Assembly (NCBI GenBank): GCA_017430155.1
Contig: JAFRNO010000188.1
Coordinates: 1 to 5,391, forward strand
Reading direction: 5' to 3'
Source: Kiritimatiellia bacterium
Lineage (GTDB): Bacteria; Verrucomicrobiota; Kiritimatiellia; RFP12; UBA1067
Length of the DNA stretch: 5,391 nt
Shown: piece after piece, positions 1-4,328 of the stretch
Numbering within the stretch: position 1 is the stretch's first letter
How the letters are laid out: the number at the start of each line of letters is the position of its first letter
Position numbers and translations under genes: made by a program
The notes under the pieces: generated by a model
Database searches by the model: none
Told to the model about the DNA's origin: nothing
Seen by the model: only the letters and a program-made list of their open reading frames with translations

Positions 1-985
1 CCGCGCGGGCGACGGCCGCCACCACGAGGAGCGCCGCCACCGCGCCGATGAACGACGCCGTCGGCAACACGAACGCGCCCGCCGCCGCGAGTCCCGTGGC
101 GAGCACGAACGACGCCGCGAGCGACGCGCCGCCGGAAAGGCCCAGCACGAACGGGTCCGCGAGCGGGTTGCGCAGCACGGTCTGGAGCACCGCGCCCGCG
201 AGCGCGAGGGAGGCGCCCACCAGGAGTCCGGCAAGAACGCGCCACAACCGCAGCCAAAAGAGGGCGTCCGTTGCGGCTCGCGAGGACGCTCGCCCTCCCG
301 CTGCGGCTCGCGAGGACGCTCGCCCTCCCGGTGCGGCGAGTTGCTGGCGTAAATTGGCAATGGCTTCCGGCAGCTTCGGCCCCAGGCGCGTGAGGTCGTA
401 ATCCATGCTGAAGTCCACCTCGCCGTCGGGCGCGAGCTTCAGGCGCGACTCCGGCGACAGCACGAAGTAGCCGGTGCGGTTCGTGACGGCGTTCGCGCAG
501 CCGACTTCCGCGAGCACGTCGTCCGGCAGGGTGTCGCGTCCCGCGACGATCATCGGCTCGCGCTGCACGACGGCGAGCATCCGGCGCGGCGCGAGGCCGC
601 AGAGCGCGGCGAGGCGCGCGCGCATCGGCGCGTAGTCCGCGAGGCGCTCGCACGGGAACTGCAGCACGCGGATGCCGAGCCGTTCGAGGCGGTTCGACAT
701 CGACGGGTCGGAGATGTACGTCATCAGGACGTGCGTGGGCGCGAGGGCCACGATGCGCTCGAGGGACGGCGCGGAGTACGCGCCCACGCTTGGCAGGTTC
801 GTGGCCGCGGCGGGATAGAGGCACGCGGAGCTTCGTCCCACGAGACACCCCTCGCCGCCGAGGTCGAAGATCGTCTCCGTCGCGGCGGGCGCGCAGCTCA
901 CGATGCGCGGCGCACCATCTGCCGCCGCATCGCACGCGGCGGCCAGCAGGAGCGCAACCGCGCAAACTCGGAGCACACCCTGCAC
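1..985 (-). CDS. BtuF-like substrate-binding protein fused in frame to FecCD/BtuC-type ABC permease (3' end cut by window edge)
   Basis: The minus frame is open for 328 codons, from a GTG at 985-983 to the left edge. Residues 4-23 look like a signal peptide: a hydrophobic VCAVALLLAAAC stretch, with Cys18 as a weak lipobox followed by Asp19. Residues 26-90 match the N lobe of BtuF-type corrinoid/iron-chelate binding proteins (PRIVSCAPAATETIFDLG, SACLYP, LPSVGAYSAPSLERIVALAPTHVL). Residues 136-215 give a shortened C lobe (EPMIVAGRDTLPDDVLAEVG, ending GPKLPEAIANLRQQLA). A repeat-encoded RASSRAA linker fills about 219-239. From residue 242 the frame is a FecCD permease: WRVLAGLLVGASLALAGAVL (TM2 equivalent), then LRNPLADPFVLGLSGGAS, the family signature, and further membrane segments. 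The first permease helix is absent. Such systems import cobalamin, haem or siderophores through the inner membrane with a BtuD-like ATPase, not visible here. The htpG stop is 3 nt upstream in the same frame. No good ribosome-binding site is seen, so coupling to htpG is inferred. A GTG at 976 is an alternative start. Substrate is unknown. Confidence 0.85.
   Translation of the reverse strand, partial: MQGVLRVCAVALLLAAACDAAADGAPRIVSCAPAATETIFDLGGEGCLVGRSSACLYPAAATNLPSVGAYSAPSLERIVALAPTHVLMTYISDPSMSNRLERLGIRVLQFPCERLADYAPMRARLAALCGLAPRRMLAVVQREPMIVAGRDTLPDDVLAEVGCANAVTNRTGYFVLSPESRLKLAPDGEVDFSMDYDLTRLGPKLPEAIANLRQQLAAPGGRASSRAAAGGRASSRAATDALFWLRLWRVLAGLLVGASLALAGAVLQTVLRNPLADPFVLGLSGGASLAASFVLATGLAAAGAFVLPTASFIGAVAALLVVAAVARA
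270..329. repeat. Two tandem copies of a 30-bp palindrome-containing repeat inside the transporter ORF
   Basis: Positions 270-299 and 300-329 are 30-bp units that differ only at their second base (T versus C). A third copy begins at 330 and decays after about 8 bases. On the minus strand each unit contains GCGAGCGTCCTCGC, a perfect 5-bp inverted repeat around a CGTC loop, followed by a CTCGCGAG palindrome. The unit length is a multiple of three, so the reading frame is kept, and each copy encodes GGRASSRAA-like residues. The copies lie exactly between the binding-protein and permease domains. The look is that of a REP-like dispersed palindromic element that has settled in a gene; dispersal elsewhere in the genome cannot be seen from this window. 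Confidence 0.85.
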
Positions 986-988
986 GCG

Positions 989-2881
989 CTATTTCAGCAT
1001 GAGCGCCGTGAGGAGTTTCGTGAAGCGCGCGGGATCGGGAACCGCCGACCCCTCCGCGATGAGCGCCTGGTCGTAGAGGAGCTCCACGGCGTCCTTCAGC
1101 TCGTCGCCGGCAAGGCCCTTCATCTTCGCGACGAGCGGATGGGCGGCGTTGACCTCGAGCGTGCGTTTCTCGTGCGGGACCTCCTGGTTCATCGCGCGCA
1201 GCATGCGCTCCATCGATGCGGAGAGCGCGTTCGCGCCCGCCACGAGGCAGCACGGGCTGTCCGCGAGGCGCGTCGACACGCGCACGTCGGCCACCTGGTC
1301 CTTCAGCTGCTCCTTCACGGCGTCGAGGAACGGCTTGAGGTCGGCGGACGCCTTTTCGTTCGCCTCCTTCTCGGCCTTCTGCTCCTTCTCGCTGCCGAAC
1401 TGGACGTCGCCCTTCGCGATGTCCACGAGCTTCTTGCCCTCGTACTCGCGGAAGCTGTCCACGAGCCACTCGTCCACGGGATCCACGAAGAACAGCACGT
1501 CGCAGCCGTGCTTGAGCGCCTGCTCGATCTGCGGCGAGTGGCGCGCCTCCTCGAGGCGTTCGGCGGAGAGGAAGTAGATGTCCTTCTGGTCCTTCGGCAT
1601 CGCCTTGACGTACTCGTCGAGCGACACGAGCTTGCCGGCCTCGGTCTTCGCGCTCGGGTAGAGGGCGAGCTTCTTGATGCGGTCGGCGTTCTCCCAGTCG
1701 GTGTGGATGCCCTCCTTGAGGACGCGGCCGAAGGTCGTCCAGAACTTCAGGTAGTTCTCGGCGCGCTTCTCCTTCATCTCCTGGAGGGTGGAGAGGATCT
1801 TGGACGTGACGGCCTGCTTGATCTTGCGGATCACGGCGTCGTCCTGGAGCATCTCGCGCGACACGTTAAGGGGGAGGTCGGCCGAGTCCACCACGCCCTT
1901 CGCGAAGCGGAGGTATTCGGGGAGGAGCATCTCGAAGTCGTTGCCGATGAAGACGTTGCGCACGTAGAGCGAGAGGCCGTGCTTCGTCTGGGGCATGTAG
2001 ATGTCCATGCCAGCCTTCTCGGGCAGGAAGAGGAGCGCCTTGAACTCGACCTGTCCCTCGCCGGAAAAGTGGATCGTCTCGAGCGGGGCGGTGTAGTCGT
2101 GCGTGAGGTGCTTGTAGAACTCGTCGTACTCCTCCTTCTTCACGTCCTTCTTGGGGCGCTTCCAGAGCGCGACCATCGTGTTGAGGGGCTTCGGCTCCTC
2201 GGGCTTCTTCTCCTCCTCGCCCTCTTTCTTCTCCTCGTTCTTCTCGGGCAGGCCCTTGAAGTAGATCGGGTAGGCGATGAAGTCGGAGTAGTTCTTCACG
2301 AGCTCGCGCACGCGCCATTCGTCAAGGTACTCGTCGAACTCGTCGCGGAGGTGGAGCATCACGCTCGTGCCGTAGTCGTCGCGCACGCCGTCCTCGACGG
2401 TGTAGGCGCCCGTGCCGTCCGACTCCCACTGGTAGGCGGCGTCGCCGCCGCGCTTCCTGGAGACCACGCGCACCTTGTCGGCGACCATGAAGGCGGCGTA
2501 GAAGCCCACGCCGAACTGTCCGATGAGCTCGGGCAGGTTGGCGCCGCCCTTCTCCTTGAGCGCCGCGCGGAAGGCCTTCGTGCCGGAGGAGGCGATCGTG
2601 CCGAGGTTCTTCTCGAGGTCGTCGGCGTCCATGCCCGCGCCGTTGTCGGAGACCATGAGCGTCTTCGCGTCCTTGTCCGCCACGATGTCGATGCGCCAGG
2701 TCGGGTTGTCGGCCACGAGCTCCTTCTGGGTGAGGCCCAGGTACTTCGCGCGGTCGATGGCGTCCGACGCGTTCGACACGAGCTCGCGCAGGAATATCTC
2801 CTTCTTCGAGTAGAGCGAGTTCACCACGAGGTCGAGCATTTCCTTGATCTCGGCCTTGAACAGATGGTTCTTCTTTTCCAT
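989..2881 (-). CDS. htpG: HSP90-family molecular chaperone HtpG
   Basis: A complete 630-residue protein, close to the usual 620-640. HtpG is a cytosolic dimeric ATP-driven chaperone that remodels client proteins with DnaK. The N-terminal GHKL ATPase domain has all the hallmark motifs: ELVSNASDA at about 33-41 (Mg/ATP-binding Glu and Asn), DNGAGM at 79-84, NLGTIASSGT at 92-101 and the lid and glycine motif GQFGVGFYAAF at 121-131. The middle domain has the catalytic-loop Arg in DLPLNVSRE (Arg342). The C-terminal dimerisation domain ends LLTALMLK. A Lys/Glu-rich stretch at about 213-232 (EKKEGEEEKKPEEP) sits between the N and middle domains; it resembles the charged linker of eukaryotic Hsp90 but is short. 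The ATG at 2881-2879 is chosen because AAGGA lies 9 nt upstream. An ATG at 2890 directly abuts that site, and one at 2938 would add residues unlike any HtpG. The stop codon is 3 nt from the transporter ORF. No CIRCE operator is visible. Confidence 0.98.
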   Translation of the reverse strand: MEKKNHLFKAEIKEMLDLVVNSLYSKKEIFLRELVSNASDAIDRAKYLGLTQKELVADNPTWRIDIVADKDAKTLMVSDNGAGMDADDLEKNLGTIASSGTKAFRAALKEKGGANLPELIGQFGVGFYAAFMVADKVRVVSRKRGGDAAYQWESDGTGAYTVEDGVRDDYGTSVMLHLRDEFDEYLDEWRVRELVKNYSDFIAYPIYFKGLPEKNEEKKEGEEEKKPEEPKPLNTMVALWKRPKKDVKKEEYDEFYKHLTHDYTAPLETIHFSGEGQVEFKALLFLPEKAGMDIYMPQTKHGLSLYVRNVFIGNDFEMLLPEYLRFAKGVVDSADLPLNVSREMLQDDAVIRKIKQAVTSKILSTLQEMKEKRAENYLKFWTTFGRVLKEGIHTDWENADRIKKLALYPSAKTEAGKLVSLDEYVKAMPKDQKDIYFLSAERLEEARHSPQIEQALKHGCDVLFFVDPVDEWLVDSFREYEGKKLVDIAKGDVQFGSEKEQKAEKEANEKASADLKPFLDAVKEQLKDQVADVRVSTRLADSPCCLVAGANALSASMERMLRAMNQEVPHEKRTLEVNAAHPLVAKMKGLAGDELKDAVELLYDQALIAEGSAVPDPARFTKLLTALMLK

Positions 2882-2890
2882 TTCAATCAT

Positions 2891-2895
2891 TCCTT
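2891..2895 (-). promoter_or_regulatory. Ribosome-binding site of htpG
   Basis: The minus strand reads AAGGA, followed by 9 nt and then the ATG at 2881. The upstream in-frame ATG at 2890 touches the AAGGA directly and could not use it, so this site decides the start. Confidence 0.8.
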
Positions 2896-2941
2896 TTTCT
2901 AAATCTCTCCACTTCTCCGCACCAACCACCAAACCCAACGA

Positions 2942-2983
2942 CTAAGAACTATTCACTATTCACTTTTAACTATTCACTATCAA
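2942..2983. repeat. Degenerate 7-bp tandem repeats in the htpG leader
   Basis: Six successive heptamers fill this stretch. On the plus strand they read CTAAGAA, CTATTCA, CTATTCA, CTTTTAA, CTATTCA and CTATCAA (minus strand consensus TGAATAG/TTnAnAG). The block is AT-rich in an otherwise very GC-rich window and lies between the 3' end of rnpB and htpG. It resembles the short tandemly repeated heptamers known from cyanobacteria and other genomes, but I cannot assign it to a named family. Confidence 0.75.
2955..2983 (-). promoter_or_regulatory. Possible sigma70-type promoter for htpG
   Basis: The minus strand has TTGATA at 2983-2978, a 17-nt spacer, and AATAGT at 2960-2955 (5/6 and 4/6 matches to the consensus). 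Transcription would begin near 2948, about 65 nt before the htpG start. The elements fall inside the heptamer repeats, whose AT-richness makes chance matches likely, so this is only a candidate. No HrcA/CIRCE inverted repeat is present. Confidence 0.35.
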
Positions 2984-2987
2984 CAAA

Positions 2988-3395
2988 TCTCCATGGCAAC
3001 GCGCGGCGAATAAGCCAGATTCTGTTCACCGCCGCGAGGCGGCTCCGGTCATTCATCTAAGCAATCAACCCGGGATTTCACCGCGCCTCCGGGCCGGAAC
3101 CAGGTCCCGGCCCCGGGAGGGCGAACCGGACGGGCCGCCCGTTCAATCCCCTATTTGATCTTGCTCCGAGGGGGGCTTGCCATGCGGGCGGGGCTCTCGC
3201 CCCGCCCCGGTGGTCTCTTGCACCGCCTTTTCACCCTTGCCGCCTCGCGGCGGCGGTCTGTTTTCTGTGGCGCTTTCCATCCGCGGCGCTTGCCGCCGCG
3301 TTCCCGGCTTTGACGGCCGGGCCCTCTGCCCTGCGGAGTCCGGACTTTCCTCACCCTTGCGGGCGCGACCGGTCACGCGCGCGGAGCCATGGAGA
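2988..3395 (-). ncRNA. rnpB: RNase P RNA, bacterial class A-like
   Basis: This is the catalytic RNA of ribonuclease P, which removes 5' leaders from pre-tRNA. In order on the minus strand: the P1 5' strand TCTCCATGGC (3395-3386), perfectly complementary to GCCATGGAGA at the 3' end (2997-2988); P2 CCGGTC pairing with the later GACCGG; a minimal P3 hairpin, CCC-GCAA-GGG; the universal GAGGAAAGTCCGGAC near 3340-3354; CACAGAAAACAGACCGCC near 3250-3268; AAGGGTGAAAAGG; a 9-bp P12 stem with GAGA tetraloop (3186-3207); GGAGCAAGATCAAATAGGGG (3148-3167); AGATGAATGACCGG (3045-3058); and the terminal ACAGAATCTGGCTTAT. A GGTGAAAT element before AATCCC may be the L15 site that pairs with tRNA CCA. No usual P18 hairpin is seen before AGATGAATG. 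The ends are set from P1 pairing and are uncertain by a few bases. The 5' end lies about 7 nt after the zinc-ribbon stop codon. No separate promoter or clear terminator is visible. Confidence 0.96.
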
Positions 3396-3402
3396 AAAAA
3401 TG

Positions 3403-4143
3403 TCAAAGATCGCGGTAGAGGATGCGGCCGCACATCGTGCAGACCACCGGCCCCTGGACCGTTCCGCCGGCCTCGACGATCTTCGCGTTGCGGTCCACGC
3501 TCTGCCCCACGAACGGAGGTTGCTTCATGTGGCAGCCGTCGCAGACGTCGTCGGAGTTGAGCAGGGCGACGGCCGGCCAGCGGCGCGTGCGCAGGCGCTC
3601 GTAGTAGAGGAGCGTGCGGGGATCCGCGGCGGAGACCGTCTTCGACTTCTCGGCGCGTTCCTGCTGGAGGCGGGCCAGTTCGGCGTTCACCTCGGCGAGG
3701 CGCGCGTCGAGCTCGGCGACGAGGCCGTCGACGCCGCCCTGTTCGGCGTCGACCTTCGCCTGCGCGGCCGCGACGTTCTTCTCGAACGACGGCGTTTCCT
3801 CCGCCAGCGCGAGCGCGCGGTTCTCGGCCGTCTCGGCCTCGCGCTCCAGCCCCTCGATCTGCATGATCGACTGCTGCATCTCCTTGTTGGACTTGATGGA
3901 CGTCTGCGCGAGCTTGAGCGCGTGGACCTTCGCGCGGATCTCCTCCGCCTCGGCCTCTTCCTTTCTGATCATGCCGCGATGCGCCTCGAGGTGGTTTTTC
4001 GCAAACTCGAGAGCGGCGTTCACTCCCGCAAGCCGGGCCGTCTCCTGCGCCTTGCGCTGCGGGATGTCCCGGGCCTCGCGCTCCAGTTCGCGGATCTGAC
4101 CGTCCGTGTCCTGAAGTTCAATCAACGGTTGTATCACATTCAC
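3403..4143 (-). CDS. C4-type zinc-ribbon coiled-coil protein (zf-RING_7 / CdsZ-like family)
   Basis: A 246-residue protein beginning VNVIQPLIELQDTDGQIREL. About residues 8-165 are heptad-like and rich in Glu, Ala, Leu and Arg, giving a long antiparallel coiled coil; KSNKEMQQSIMQIEGLERE (about 84-102) matches the conserved mid-helix region of the family. The C-terminal ribbon has four cysteines, CDGCHM (Cys201, Cys204) and CTMCGRILY (Cys235, Cys238), which should bind one zinc. Members have the same layout as Helicobacter HP0958 and chlamydial CdsZ; they have been linked to flagellar/type III export or RNA binding, but for most bacteria the role is unsettled. The GTG at 4143 is chosen because AAGGA lies 8 nt upstream and a promoter lies just beyond. 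The in-frame ATG at 4206 lies upstream of the predicted transcription start and its extra residues look non-coding. A GTG at 4137 is the other choice. rnpB follows within 7 nt, suggesting a shared transcript. Confidence 0.92.
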   Translation of the reverse strand: MNVIQPLIELQDTDGQIRELEREARDIPQRKAQETARLAGVNAALEFAKNHLEAHRGMIRKEEAEAEEIRAKVHALKLAQTSIKSNKEMQQSIMQIEGLEREAETAENRALALAEETPSFEKNVAAAQAKVDAEQGGVDGLVAELDARLAEVNAELARLQQERAEKSKTVSAADPRTLLYYERLRTRRWPAVALLNSDDVCDGCHMKQPPFVGQSVDRNAKIVEAGGTVQGPVVCTMCGRILYRDL

Positions 4144-4151
4144 CGTGGTGT

Positions 4152-4156
4152 TCCTT
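4152..4156 (-). promoter_or_regulatory. Ribosome-binding site of the zinc-ribbon gene
   Basis: AAGGA on the minus strand, within CAGGAAGGAA, is 8 nt before the GTG at 4143. It supports a non-ATG start for this gene and argues against the ATG at 4206. Confidence 0.75.
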
Positions 4157-4184
4157 CCTGGTCTTGTCAAAAAACGGAGCGAAT

Positions 4185-4213
4185 AGTTTACCGAATCCGC
4201 CGCCATCCGTCAA
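4185..4213 (-). promoter_or_regulatory. Sigma70-type promoter for the zinc-ribbon gene and probably rnpB
   Basis: The minus strand has TTGACG at 4213-4208 (5/6 to the -35 consensus), exactly 17 nt of spacer, then TAAACT at 4190-4185 (4/6 to the -10). Transcription would start near 4178, giving a 5' leader of about 35 nt before the GTG at 4143. A run of eight G (minus strand) lies two bases upstream of the -35 box. Because no promoter is evident in the 7-nt gap before rnpB, this promoter may also supply the RNase P RNA. Confidence 0.6.
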
Positions 4214-4286
4214 TCCCCCCCCGCGCGTAAATGCTGTAAAGGCCGCTTTCAAGCCGGTTTCCGCATATGCGCAAGGCCAGGCGCAT
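4188..4286 (-). CDS. Possible small protein of 32 residues, no known family
   Basis: ATG at 4286 to TAA at 4188 encodes a basic peptide beginning MRLALRICGNRLESG and ending WRRIR. An AAGGA at 4299-4295 stands 8 nt before the ATG, the same spacing as the zinc-ribbon gene. Against it: the ORF overlaps the promoter of the zinc-ribbon gene, contains a run of eight G, its ATG is the start of an inverted repeat, and the peptide resembles nothing I know. It would lie 42 nt after the stop of the LamG protein gene and so could be a small downstream cistron. It may equally be a chance ORF. Confidence 0.25.
   Translation of the reverse strand: MRLALRICGNRLESGLYSIYARGGIDGWRRIR
4267..4286. repeat. Inverted repeat after the LamG protein gene
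   Basis: ATGCGC at 4267-4272 and GCGCAT at 4281-4286 form a perfect 6-bp stem around an 8-nt loop. On the minus strand the left arm contains the ATG of the possible small ORF, so a hairpin could mask that start. No T-run follows the stem, so it is not a standard intrinsic terminator, although it is the only compact hairpin I see between the LamG gene and the next promoter. Confidence 0.5.
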
Positions 4287-4328
4287 CTACTTCATCCTTT
4301 CATTCTCCTGCCATGAGTGAATGCATCT

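Noticed and set aside
270..337. CRISPR array
   Set aside because: The two 30-bp copies are directly adjacent with no spacers and lie inside a coding frame.
731..2902. A 723-codon plus-strand ORF opposite htpG
   Set aside because: It is the antisense shadow of htpG in a GC-rich genome. Its product is a low-complexity mix of Leu, Val, Arg, Glu and His with no family features, whereas the minus strand gives all HSP90 motifs.
2891..2938. Upstream ATGs (2938 and 2890) as the htpG start
   Set aside because: The first adds 19 residues unlike HtpG N termini, and the second is directly next to the AAGGA site. The ATG at 2881 has correct spacing.
2988..2998. P1 stem of rnpB acting as an intrinsic terminator
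   Set aside because: Only TTTG follows the stem on the minus strand, too short a U-run to call a terminator.
3143..3560. ORFs of 60-127 codons on both strands over rnpB
   Set aside because: The region is accounted for by RNase P RNA with its conserved elements and pairing; the predicted peptides are Arg/Pro/Gly-rich and unlike proteins.
4165..4170. TTGACA on the minus strand as the -35 of the zinc-ribbon gene
   Set aside because: At 16-18 nt downstream there is no -10-like hexamer, and the transcript would start at or inside the GTG start. The TTGACG/TAAACT pair at 4213-4185 fits better.
3310..4230. Plus-strand ORFs opposite the zinc-ribbon gene
   Set aside because: They mirror the coiled-coil codons, show no motif, and the opposite strand encodes a recognised protein with a zinc ribbon and ribosome-binding site.
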